DNA of 64,000 nt from Aaosphaeria pasadenensis. Its lineage: Eukaryota > Ascomycota > Dothideomycetes > Pleosporales. The stretch lies in the NCBI GenBank assembly GCA_022813625.1, contig JAKLMB010000009.1, positions 868,001 through 932,000 of the forward strand, in the 5' to 3' direction. Below, piece after piece: positions 21,779-32,802 of this stretch. Numbering within the stretch: the stretch's first letter is position 1; every line of letters starts with the position of its first letter. The translations under genes were made by a program, and so were the position numbers. The notes beneath the pieces are model-generated. The model made no database searches. It was not told the DNA's origin and was given only the letters and a program-made list of their open reading frames with translations.

Positions 21779-24651
21779 ATGGTCAAGTAAGTTGATACCC
21801 TTCCTCCATAATAAGAAAAAAACATCTGCTTGTATTCAAGAAACGATATACATTTTCTCATATCAGATAACATGTCGCTAACTGCTCGCCCACAGCTTCA
21901 CTGTCGAGGAGGTACGTTGTTATCCGCGATCCGCGCACACACACGAATCAAAACATCATCCTATACTATCGCAACATCCAAATAATAATGACTTACGATA
22001 CTGACTACATCTCTAGATCCGTGGTCTCATGGACCAGGCGGCGAACATCCGTAACATGTCCGTCATTGCCCACGGTAAGCTTCCTTTCCCCCCATATCTA
22101 ATTTTTTTTTTCAAGAGCATCGTGATAGCTAACGCCACCGAAAAGTCGACCACGGAAAGTCCACCCTTACCGACTCTCTCGTCCAGCGTGCCGGTATTAT
22201 CTCTGCCGCTAAGGCTGGAGAGGCTCGTTTCACCGACACTCGTGCCGACGAGCAGGAGCGTGGTGTCACCATCAAGTCTACCGCCATCTCCCTGTACGCC
22301 CAGCTTCAGGATGAGGAGGACATGAAGGACATCCCCCTCAAGGTCGAGAAGAACCAGTTCTTGATCAACTTGATCGACTCCCCCGGTCACGTTGATTTCT
22401 CCTCTGAGGTCACTGCTGCTCTCCGTGTCACTGACGGTGCTCTCGTCGTCGTCGACACCGTCGAGGGTGTCTGCGTTCAGACCGAGACTGTCCTCCGACA
22501 GGCTCTTGGTGAGCGTATCAAGCCTGTTGTCATCATCAACAAGGTCGACCGTGCTCTTCTCGAGCTCCAGGTCAGCAAGGAGGACTTGTACCAGAACTTC
22601 TCCCGTGTCATTGAGTCCGTCAACGTCGTCATCGCCACCTACTTCGACAAGACCCTCGGTGATGTCCAGGTCTACCCCGACAAGGGTACGATTGCCTTCG
22701 GTTCCGGTCTCCACGGCTGGGCCTTCACCGTCCGCCAGTTCGCTACCCGTTACGCCAAGAAGTTTGGTGTTGACAAGAACAAGATGATGGAGCGTCTCTG
22801 GGGCGACAACTACTTCAACCCCAAGACCAAGAAGTGGACCAAGAACGGCACCCACGAGGGCAAGGCTCTCGAGCGTGCTTTCAACCAGTTCATCCTCGAC
22901 CCCATCTTCCGTATCTTCAACGCTGTCATGAACTTCAAGACCGACGAGATCCCCACTCTCCTCGAGAAGCTCGAGATCAAGCTCACCAGCGATGAGAAGG
23001 ACCTCGAGGGCAAGCAGCTCCTCAAGGTTGTCATGCGCAAGTTCCTTCCCGCTGCCGACGCTCTCTTGGAGATGATGATTCTCCACCTTCCTTCCCCCGT
23101 CACCGCCCAGAGGTACCGTATGGAGACTCTCTACGAGGGTCCTCAGGACGATGTCAACGCCATCGCCATCCGTGACTGCGACCCCAAGGGTCCCCTCATG
23201 TTGTACGTCTCCAAGATGGTGCCCACCTCCGATAAGGGTCGTTTCTACGCCTTCGGTCGTGTCTTCGCCGGTACCGTCCGTTCCGGTCTCAAGGTCCGCA
23301 TCCAGGGTCCTAACTACACCCCCGGAAAGAAGGAGGACTTGTTCATCAAGGCCGTCCAGCGTACCGTCCTCATGATGGGTCGTTCCACTGACCCCATCGA
23401 GGATGTCCCCGCCGGTAACATTCTCGGATTGGTCGGTATCGATCAGTTCTTGCTCAAGTCTGGTACCCTCACCACCAACGAGACTGCCCACAACTTGAAG
23501 GTCATGAAGTTCTCCGTCTCCCCCGTCGTCCAGCGTTCCGTCGAGGTCAAGAACGCCCAGGATCTTCCCAAGCTCGTCGAAGGTCTCAAGCGTCTCTCCA
23601 AGTCCGACCCTTGCGTCTTGACTTACATCTCCGACTCCGGTGAGCACGTCGTTGCTGGTGCCGGTGAGCTCCATTTGGAGATTTGCTTGAAGGATCTCGA
23701 GGAGGACCACGCCGGTGTTCCTCTCCGTGTCTCCGACCCCGTCGTCCAGTACCGTGAGACCGTTGCCGGCAAGTCCAGCATCACTGCTCTCTCCAAGTCT
23801 CCCAACAAGCACAACCGTCTCTACGTCACTGCTGAGCCTTTGGACGAGGAGGTCTCCCAGGCCATTGAGAGCGGCAAGATCGGTCCTCGTGACGATTTCA
23901 AGGCTCGTGCCCGTATCCTCGCTGACGAGCACGGCTGGGACGTCACCGATGCCCGTAAGATTTGGTGCTTCGGTCCCGACACCACCGGTGCCAACTTGCT
24001 CGTCGACCAGACCAAGGCCGTCCAGTACTTGAGCGAAATCAAGGACTCCGTCGTCTCTGGTTTCCAGTGGGCCACCAAGGAAGGTCCCGTTGCCGAGGAG
24101 CCCATGCGTTCCGTCCGCTTCAACATCATGGATGTCACCCTCCACGCCGATGCCATCCATCGTGGTGGTGGTCAGATCATCCCCACTGCCCGTCGTGTCT
24201 TGTACGCTGCTACTCTCCTTGCCGAGCCCGCCCTCCAGGAGCCCGTCTACCTCGTCGAGATCCAGGTTCCCGAGCAGGCTATGGGTGGTATCTACGGTGT
24301 CCTTACCCGAAGGAGAGGTCACGTTTTCGAGGAGAACCAGCGTGTTGGTACTCCCCTCTTCAACGTCAAGGCTTACCTCCCCGTCAACGAGTCCTTCGGT
24401 TTCACCGCCGATCTCCGATCAAACACTGCCGGACAGGCCTTCCCTCAATTGGTCTTCGACCATTGGCAGGTTCTCCAGGGTGGATCGCCGCTTGACAACT
24501 CCACCATGCCCGGTAAGATCGTTGCCGATATGCGTAAGAGGAAGGGTATCAAGGTCGAGGTTCCAGGTGTTGAAAACGTAAGTTTACATTCATGCTCTCT
24601 ACACATTTTAGCACATGCTAACGGTTATTCCAGTACTATGACAAGCTATAG
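21779..24651 (+). CDS. EFT1: Translation elongation factor 2
   Basis: EF2 is the cytosolic GTPase that drives ribosomal translocation. Exons 21779-21786, 21896-21911, 22017-22074, 22146-24577 and 24634-24651 give 843 aa, the normal length. Three of the five coding exons are 18 nt or shorter. G1 is AHVDHGKST (intron 3 cuts inside it), switch I includes FTDTRADEQERG, G3 is DSPGHVDFSS and G4 is NKVD. The diphthamide loop IHRGGGQIIP has its target histidine at residue 699, the same number as in yeast. The last exon codes only YYDKL, the conserved C-terminus. Third positions are strongly C-biased, as expected for a highly expressed gene. This bias also creates a long false open frame on the other strand. 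Very firm. Confidence 0.98.
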
Positions 24652-25241
24652 AGGAAAACTCTCAAAAGTTGTAGATTTCCTTTATCGTCGATCTTGGGGC
24701 ATGCGGCAGTTTTGGACCTGCTCGTGATCGCCGGTCGCCATCCCCAAACGTAGGAAAAGAAAAAAATGACGGTCCGGGCATATTGGCCCTCTCAAGTCGG
24801 CGCTGTTCAGGGTGCATGGTTCACGAAATAAGGATGGATGATAACCGACTTTCCCTTGCGTTCGTTTTGTGTTATATAGCTTCGAGCAGAAAATCGAACT
24901 ATGTCACATGTAGAAAACTTCCATGATGATGAACTGTGATTGACATTTCCCATTGAACGTGATTTTGTCCATTTTTTTTTGATTGAGCACATCATGCTCT
25001 ATGCCTGCAGAGGCACGTATAGCAGAACGGAAATTGTGAGTACCAAAATAAAGTGAGTTTGGAGTGGCGGGGCTGTTGTTGTTGAAATCTTGGCATTTAC
25101 CCTATCGCGCTAAGATCGCGCTTCATGAGCCTCGCTCTAACTTTTGGTTCCGCCGTCCACCTCTTTGCGCCGCAGGACCCCAGACAACAACCAACCTCAA
25201 ATCGCTGAAGTTGAAGTGTCTGGCAAGCACGAAGCGCAAGG
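24652..25241. other. Intergenic, about 0.6 kb
   Basis: EF2 3' UTR followed by the leader of the RNA-binding-protein gene. Nothing else is recognised. Confidence 0.5.
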
Positions 25242-27736
25242 ATGCTTCTCGACGACGCTGACAGAGCTTCCCTCAAGCAGTGGGTCATTCCGAAGCTCGA
25301 GAAAGCGTAAGGCTCACACCTCACCCAGCGCAGTTGACTTTCACTATACTGACGAAGCAACAGATCCGACGCCGATGCTGCGGTGCTGGCGGACTATGTT
25401 ATCGCATTGATTGCGGCAGATGATTCGGAAGCTACCGTGAGGGCAAATTGTTTGGAAGCTTTACCTGACTTCCTGCATGAAAGTACGTCACTCGCTCCTC
25501 ACTATTTGAATGCGCTCACTCACTGTCTGCAGACACGGACAGCTTCATAGATGAGATCTTGGAAGCAGTGAAGCAGAAGCCATGGAAAGCCTCAACATTA
25601 CCCGCTCCCATCCCAACCACCGCCGCCACACCTTCGATCGACCCACCCGCAGGGCTCAGCTTCAACCCGCCGACCGGACCGGCTGCAGATCTACAGAACG
25701 GGCAAGACAAGCAGGGTCGAAAGCGCAGGTTCAACGACCGGGAGTCCAGCGTCCCAAAGGACAACCATGATCCTCACTTCCAGCGCGGTCACGGAAACGA
25801 CCGACCATTCAAGCAGGCGACCCGTCGAGGAGGCCGAGGAGGTCGTGGAGGCTTCATACCCCAAGATAATACCGTAGCGAGGCCGTTTTCTGGACTACCA
25901 CCTCCACCGGCCATGCCCTTTCCAGGGATGCCCATCCCACCACCACCAGGTGCGATGCCGTTTGGCACCCCGGACCCTATGGCCCTGTTCGCAATGATGA
26001 GCATGGCGTTCCCCCAGCTTGCCAACCTACCATTTCCCGGCAACCCGAACGCTGCTCTAGAGCCGCCACGAAGCGGTAGATGCAGGGACTACGATACCAA
26101 AGGCTTTTGCGCGCTCGGAAGCACCTGTCCGTATGAGCATGGCGGCGAGATCGTCATGCCTACAGAGTACGATCCCAACAACGCGTCTCTGGGTGAAAAC
26201 GGTAGCAGCAGCAGCGCAATTTCAAAGTTTGACTCAAAGTTTAACCGCAAGCCGGGACGGAGTGGAAATGAGTCGAGGCACAGCGCAAATAGGAACCACG
26301 CTCGTGCACCATTTTCCCAGGCCGGGCCCTCGTTCGATCGGACTAATACTACGGTTGTTGTTGAGCAGATACCGGAAGAGCACTTTACCGAAGCGGCGGT
26401 CAGAGGTTTCTTCGAGAAATTTGGAACTATATCTGAGGTTGATATGCAGCCATATAAGCGACTGGCGATTGTGAAGTTTGAAGATCGCGATGCAGCGCAG
26501 GCTGCTTACGACAGCCCAAAGGTTGTCTTCGACAATCGGTTCGTTAAGGTCTACTGGTATAAACCAGACACATTGCCGCGACCAAATGATCGAGAGCAAG
26601 AGGAAGAAGGCGAAGCTCAACAAGAGGACGAGGACATGATCGACCCGGAGGAAATTGAGCGACGTCAAGCCGAAGCGCAAAAAGCGTACGAAGAGCGACA
26701 AAAGAGGCTCCAAGAATCTGCTGCGAAGAAAGAAGAAATCGACAAGCAGATCAAAGAGAACGACGAAAAAATGAGGTCCCTACGAGCAAAGCTTGCAGAG
26801 AAGTCAGGCGACGACTCGCAACTCATCGACCAGCTTGCATCTCTACAGGCTGAAGCTCAAGATCTGGGCTACGATCCCGAGTTCGAGACCTATGCGCCGC
26901 GGGGTCGTGGACGCGGTGGCTATCGTGGTAGGGGAGGATACTTCCCTAGAGGAAGAGCACATACGCCATGGAGGGGTGCTCCTCGCGGTCGTGGATATAC
27001 CGGCGGCCCATTAATGGGCGGCCGCAGTGGTGTGAAGCGGCTTGACAATCGCCCGAAGAGGATTGCCATTTCGACCATCAAGACGGGTTCCAAAGAGGAC
27101 GAGGCATTGAGGCAGCATCTCTGGGTAAGACTTTCTGCACGGTGTGGTAACATGAAGACGAACCTAACTGACGATTTCGCAGAGCACGTATGACTTCGAG
27201 AGTATCGATGCGCATCCGGATAAGCCAGATACGCAAGTCATCACCTTCAAGGAGCGATACGTCGCTGAAATGGTATGTATATTGTCTTTTTCTTCTGTTT
27301 TACTTCTTTCTGCCATCCCCTCTGCCATGCCCTCTGTCACCCCCTCTGCCATACTCTCTGCCATCCTCTCTGCCACACTCTCTGCCACACTCTCTGCCAC
27401 CCAACATCATCTGCGAAATTTCGTCCCACTTAACAACCCCAGTTTCTCGCCTCCGTCCCCACCATCCCCGACATAGGCACCAAGATCGAAACCTCTTGGG
27501 TCCCCAACACCGTCTCCCTCCCGTCCACAAAACCCGACACAAGCGGCGTCCCACCCGACGACCAGCAGCATCAGCATTCCGCAACAGACGACGCCAAGAT
27601 GGCCCTCGACGACGACGCTGGAGAAACCAACGGCCACTCCGCCCAGAACGGCGACATCAACGGCGACGGTGCGGCAGGAGATGCAGACTACGACGTCGCT
27701 GATGACGAGGATCGTTGGATGGCCTCCGCCGCCTAA
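25242..27736 (+). CDS. RBM26/27-like RNA-binding protein (PWI-like, CCCH, RRM)
   Basis: This resembles human RBM26/27 and the fungal RNA-surveillance protein family, which work with nuclear exosome adaptor complexes. Function here is by analogy. Exons 25242-25306, 25364-25482, 25533-27124, 27183-27272 and 27443-27736 give 719 aa. The N-terminus (about 1-75) is a helical PWI-like domain (LKQWVIPKLEK; ADYVIALIAADDSE). A Pro-rich region follows, with an RGGRGGRGG patch. The CCCH zinc finger is C245-x8-C254-x5-C260-x3-H264. One RRM spans about 333-405 (TTVVVEQIPEEHF ... VKVYWYKPD). A charged coiled coil (EEIERRQAEAQKAYEERQKR) and a Gly/Arg tail come next. The acidic C-terminus ends DRWMASAA. Intron 4, with 170 nt, is unusually long because it holds a minisatellite. 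Confidence 0.9.
27309..27400. repeat. 12-bp minisatellite in an intron (TCTGCCAYNCYC)n
   Basis: There are 7.7 tandem 12-bp units of the form TCTGCCATCCCC, TCTGCCATACTC or TCTGCCACACTC inside intron 4 of the RBM26-like gene. They form a polypyrimidine-rich block ahead of the acceptor at 27442. The array accounts for most of the intron's extra length. Confidence 0.9.
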
Positions 27737-28372
27737 TGTCTCCAAGATTCACGGCCCTGATCCTGAATGTATACGGCTTTTGGGCTGCAGCAGTCGTATC
27801 ATGGCAACACCTCCACATAGCACAGCACATTACAACACAGCACGTCCACTCCGTACTTTTTACTCTGTACGTTGTTTCTCGTGGCCGTTGCATCTCGGGT
27901 CTGAAGTGACGTCCACCCCCAAGTGCATCATGAATGAATGAACGAAGGGGGCTTCTCACTAGCGTTCGCTATCCGAGCGAAGTATTATGGTCCTAGCTAG
28001 TGAGGATATGTAATTTTTTGTACAATACCCATAACCCAATGCGAAATTATCTGAGATTTGTAGGAGCGATTCGTGAATATTGGTGGTTGTGGTGAACTAA
28101 TTGCTACGATATTGACTCTACCATGACAAGACAACGAATGTGAAAAGGAAAGAGAGGAACTTTAGTAGAGGCACGTTCTAGTGATTCTGTCTCGTTCTTC
28201 TTAGCCACCTTTTCTTATTGTATTTTGGTCTTGTCGTTGTGCGAATACGTATATTCCGTTTCTATTACTGTATTGGTACTTTAGTGTTTTCCCCCACCAC
28301 GTGCCTTCGCGTTGGACCTCAGACGCGACCAAGCTGCGTCACGCACGACACCTCCAACAACGATGGGTTGAA
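27737..28372. other. Intergenic, about 0.6 kb
   Basis: 3' UTR of the RBM26-like gene and promoter of PMS1. No further feature is recognised. Confidence 0.5.
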
Positions 28373-31300
28373 ATGGCCACCATCAAACCCATTGAGGGCC
28401 GCTCCGTATGTACCCCTCTGCACAGACTCTATCACACACTAACGCAGAATAACAGGTCCATCAAATCCAATCCGGCCAAGTCATCGTCGACCTCTGCTCC
28501 GTCGCCAAAGAGCTCGTAGAAAACAGCGTCGACGCAGGCGCAACCTCCATCGGTCAGTCCCCTCCAAACCCCCCATACTCCACCATCCAAATACTAAACG
28601 TCACCAGAGGTCCGCTTCAAAAACCACGGCCTCGATGCCATCGAGGTCCAAGATAACGGCGCTGGCATCGCGCCCGCCGACTTCGACACACTAGCTCTCA
28701 AGCACTACACCTCCAAACTCTCCACCTACTCCGACCTCACCTCCCTCTCGACCTTCGGCTTCCGCGGCGAAGCTTTGTCCTCCCTATGCGCGCTGTCGAA
28801 GTTCCACGTCGTGACCGCGCGCGCGGACGACGGGCCCAAGGGCACGAAGCTGGAGTTCGAGCAGTCTGGGAAACTGAAAGGGACGTCCGTCGTCGCTTCC
28901 AAACAAGGCACGACTGTCGTGGTGGAGCAATTATTCTACAACCTGCCCGTGCGAAGGAAGGAGTTGGAGAAGACGGTCAAGCGGGAGTACGGCAAGGTGC
29001 TTCAACTGCTGAACGCGTACGCGTGCATAAGCACGGGTGTCAAGTTCTCCGTGAGTAATCAGCTGCCGAAGGGGAAGAAGACGGTCGCATTCGCCACGCA
29101 GTCGAACCAGCACACGAGGGACAACATCGCGAATGTGTACGGTGCGAAGACGCTGATGGCGCTGATACCGCTAGACTTGACGTTCGAAATGGATCCGTCT
29201 GCTAAGCCGGCGGCAGCGACGCAAAGCGCCCGGAACTGGAGCACGCAGGACGACGGGTCGAAGACGGTGAAGATTGCGGGGCATATATCGAGGCCGGTTG
29301 TGGGTGAGGGGAGGCAGACGCCTGATCGACAGATGTTTTTTGTGAATTCGAGGCCGTGTGCTTTGCCGCAGGTGGCGAAGGCGTTTAATGAGGTGTATAA
29401 GTCGTATAACATCACGCAGTCGCCGTTCATCTTCGCGGACTTGAAACTCGACACTAATGCGTACGACGTCAATGTGTCGCCGGATAAGAGAACGATTCTG
29501 CTGCACGATCAGACGGCGCTGCTTGAGAGTCTGAAGAACGCGCTGTTTGAATTGTTCCAGGGGCATGATCAGAGTGTGCCGCAGGCCCAGCTCGCGGATC
29601 GTAGACTCCCTGTTTTCAGGGCTCCGAGTATACGAACGCAAGTGAGTACTAGCTCGGCTGTTGAGGAACCAGAAGAGGAGGCTGCGAGCGAGACGGTACA
29701 GGATGATCGTAGGCGACAATCGTCAAGTGCTTCTCCTGAATTACCGGTTCAGGGGAAGTCTCATCTACCCGGGTTCGTGAAGGCGAGCTTGATAGAGAGG
29801 TTTGCGGAAAGGGACACCAAGGAGAGGGCGGAATCACATAAGCCCAAGGCTAAGAGGAACCCTGCAGCAGAGAAGGACGAGTCATTGTTTGTGCCGGACG
29901 ATCGATCTGAAGAGGGATCCGATGCACAAGAAGAAGAAGACGATGTCGCGGATAGCAACACCAGGCCACCACAAACGCTATCAAAAGCCGTACAAGACTT
30001 TAACGCCCGCCTAGCCTCCCAACACGCGAAGCGTATGGCACAAGAACGCTCCTCCTCCCCACCCCAACGACCCCATAAAAACACAAACGAAGCAGGCCCC
30101 TCTTCTTCCTCCTCCTCAGAAGAACAAATCCCCGCGGTCAAACACACCCCGCAAACCCGATTGTCCCAGAGCACAATCCAGAACGCCTTCGATCGCATGC
30201 GTCCCATGAGGACGCCCGTCCAGCAGGCCACCATAACAGTCGGCGACACGACGACGGTGTCTACGATTGGGAGTTCGTCGAGGGCGTCGAAGAGGGCGAG
30301 GATTCACACGCCGAGGTTTTCGCTGGACGGTGAGCCGCTCAGTCAGACGCCGAAGAGGTCGGTTATGGGGAGTCTGAGGGGGTTTGCGGCGCCAGGGACG
30401 CAGGTTGAGGGGAGTGATGAGGAGGAAGAGGAGGAGGAAGAGGATGAGGAAAGGGAGGGAGATGAGGTAGGTGAAGAAGAGGGCGAGGATAGTAGTATGC
30501 CTGATGCGTCTGCTGAGCGCTCTCCGTCTCCTTTGAAACGGCAGATGTCGAACGGCGAGATGGACGTTGATAGTGATCCGCCGGCAGCGCCCGTCAGTGC
30601 TGCTATTATGACTGGCCTAGCATTCGCTGATGAGGAGGAAGGGGAAGATGTTGAAGAGGACGAAGAGCCGGTAGTTGAGCAACAGGATAAGGGCGACGAC
30701 TCTGATGGAGATTACATTGATGATACGGAGAAGAAGGCTCGCGAAGATGCCAAAGTGGCTCAAATCATAGCTGAAGCTGAAGAGGCAGCGGCGCGACCTT
30801 CCGAGCTGAACACAAAGCGCGCTGCTAAACTGTTCCATGCTTCGAGGAATCAGTTCAAGACTCTGAACATGGTCAAGCCCGTACAGACATCTACGGATGA
30901 TATCGAGCGTTTCTCAGACAGCCTCCGATCAGCAATCGAAGATGCTGTAGCCGCAGCATCGAATGCGGACGCGACTACCAGTACCTACCTGGACGACTCG
31001 AACCCAGAAGAACGCCTCTCTCTCACCGTTATGAAGTCAGATTTCAATAGCATGCGAATCATCGGACAATTCAACCTTGGCTTCATCCTCGCCGTGCGAC
31101 CCCCCTCCTCCACATCCGCCACCGCCGACCTCTTCATAATCGACCAGCACGCCTCGGACGAGAAATACAACTTCGAATCCTTCTCCGCCAACACGATCCT
31201 GACCTCCCAACGGCTCGTGCACCCTCACCCCCTCGAACTCACCGCCGTCGAAGAAGAAGTCATCCTCGAAAACTCCCACGCCCTCTCCGCAAACGGCTTC

Positions 31301-31756
31301 GTCGTCTCCATCGACACCACGGGCACCCACCCCGTCGGCAATCGCTCCAAACTCACCGCCCTCCCCATGTCCAAAGAAGTCACCTTCACCCCCACCGACC
31401 TCGAAGAACTCCTCGCCCTCCTCCTCGACAACCCCGCCTCCATGTCTACAACGCAGTATGTCCCGCGGCCCAGCAAAGTCCGCAAGTTACTCGCGAGCCG
31501 CGCGTGCAGGGCGAGCATCATGATCGGCAAGACGCTAGACCGCAAGAAGATGGAGAGGGTGGTAAGGCATATGGGCGAGATGGATAAGCCGTGGAGTTGT
31601 CCGCATGGGAGACCGACTATGAGACATCTTTACGGTCTGGACGACTGGGTGCCGTGGAGGGAGGGGGATGGGGTTGTGGGGATTGAGGAGGATGTGAGAG
31701 AGGGGAAGGGGTGGAAGGGGTTTTTGGAGGGGTTTAGGGCTGCGAGGGGAGGGTGA
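28373..31756 (+). CDS. PMS1: DNA mismatch-repair protein PMS1 (MutL homologue, PMS2-type)
   Basis: PMS1 is the MutL-alpha subunit that pairs with MLH1 and nicks DNA during mismatch repair. Exons 28373-28405, 28456-28552 and 28608-31756 give 1092 aa. The GHKL ATPase is at the N-terminus: ELVENSVDAGA (Glu30, Asn34), DNGAGI, and GFRGEALSSL. The transducer domain follows (NLPVRRKE; FFVNSRPC; VNVSPDKRT). The middle, about residues 330-780, is a low-complexity linker with an acidic EEEEEEEDEE run. The C-terminal nuclease domain is complete: DQHASDEKYNFE (Asp889), then SRACRASIMIG and CPHGRPTMRHL, the metal-binding residues of PMS2-type endonucleases. GC content and codon bias rise sharply around the nuclease domain. 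It is in the same orientation as its neighbours and has its own promoter. Confidence 0.97.
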
Positions 31757-32802
31757 TGAGGTTTTGGGTATATTTTTGTGGGTGTTATTGGGGGATGTAT
31801 GGATGGGTTGACGGGATATTGCTTATTATGTGGTAGGATTTGAGATACACTTTCAGCGCATACTACAGGAATAGTCACAGATACTGGTATTATAGGTCTA
31901 GGTAGTTCTTTTGGATCATACCCAACTACAAAACAAATTTACAATATATTTGGAAGATCGACTTTGATACTGCCACATCGGCCTTCAGCCCTCGAGACTG
32001 GGATTTCCCGTGCTATGGACAATTGGCGAAGAAATTCGACTACATATCTGCCTACGAATGGATTGCCGTCTATTTCCGGTTTGAGATCTCAATAAGATGG
32101 ACGTTACTAATTACAAGGTATACTAGTTCATTCCTATCAAGAAAAAGACGTTGTGCTAACATCCGCCGGAACCAGGAGGGAAATCCAGAGCTGTTCGGGT
32201 CATGTTCGCATCGTCTCGCATCAATCTCGTACGTCGGAGTTTTTCTTTTGATACGTAGTGTGACGAGCAGCAGGCGACTAGGTCGGCCGAAGTACCGAGA
32301 GAGTCGGTGTTGCGGAACAGTGCTTGTGAGGAATTGTGGTTTAGTACGAGTGGTAGATTTAGATGTAGGAGATGAGCACCTCCGCGGACACTTTTTGGGT
32401 GGTAGAGAGGGAGGGTGGGAGGATTGGAGGTGTGGAATTGCTTGGTTGGGGATAAGCTTTGATGACATCACGAGCAAACCGGGAAGCAGGTAACCAGTAA
32501 GTTAACGGATGGACTAGGTAGGTACGTAGTTTACTGGGAAGGTACGTTACTACGTAGTTAGTTAAGTAGGGAAGGAACGCAGGAACCGACCCCGAGCGAG
32601 CCTCATCCACCCCCATAAAAACATACGAAGCAACAACACTTACACTTACACTTACACTTATTAACCTTACATACACCTCACTCCTCCAACTACTGTAACA
32701 ACACCCGCCGAATTATCATCTTATTGATCGCCATGTGCTCTTCTTGTCTCGAGTAACATTAAAACCCCGAAACACGCATCGCATTCTGTCCCCTAGAATT
32801 AA
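31757..32802. other. Intergenic, 1 kb
   Basis: PMS1 3' UTR and PTEN promoter. It includes short GGTACGTAGTT-type near-palindromes at 32520-32565 and a (CACTTA)4 run at about 32637-32662. No gene is seen. Confidence 0.5.
32637..32662. repeat. (CACTTA)4 hexanucleotide repeat
   Basis: Four consecutive CACTTA units lie about 140 bases upstream of the PTEN start codon, in its presumed leader or promoter. Confidence 0.85.

Noticed and set aside
22013..24322. 769-codon open frame on the minus strand across EF2
   Set aside because: It is the exact shadow of the EF2 coding frame. Strong C-ending codon bias removes stop codons on the opposite strand, and its composition (Leu/Val/Gly/Asp-rich) matches no protein family.
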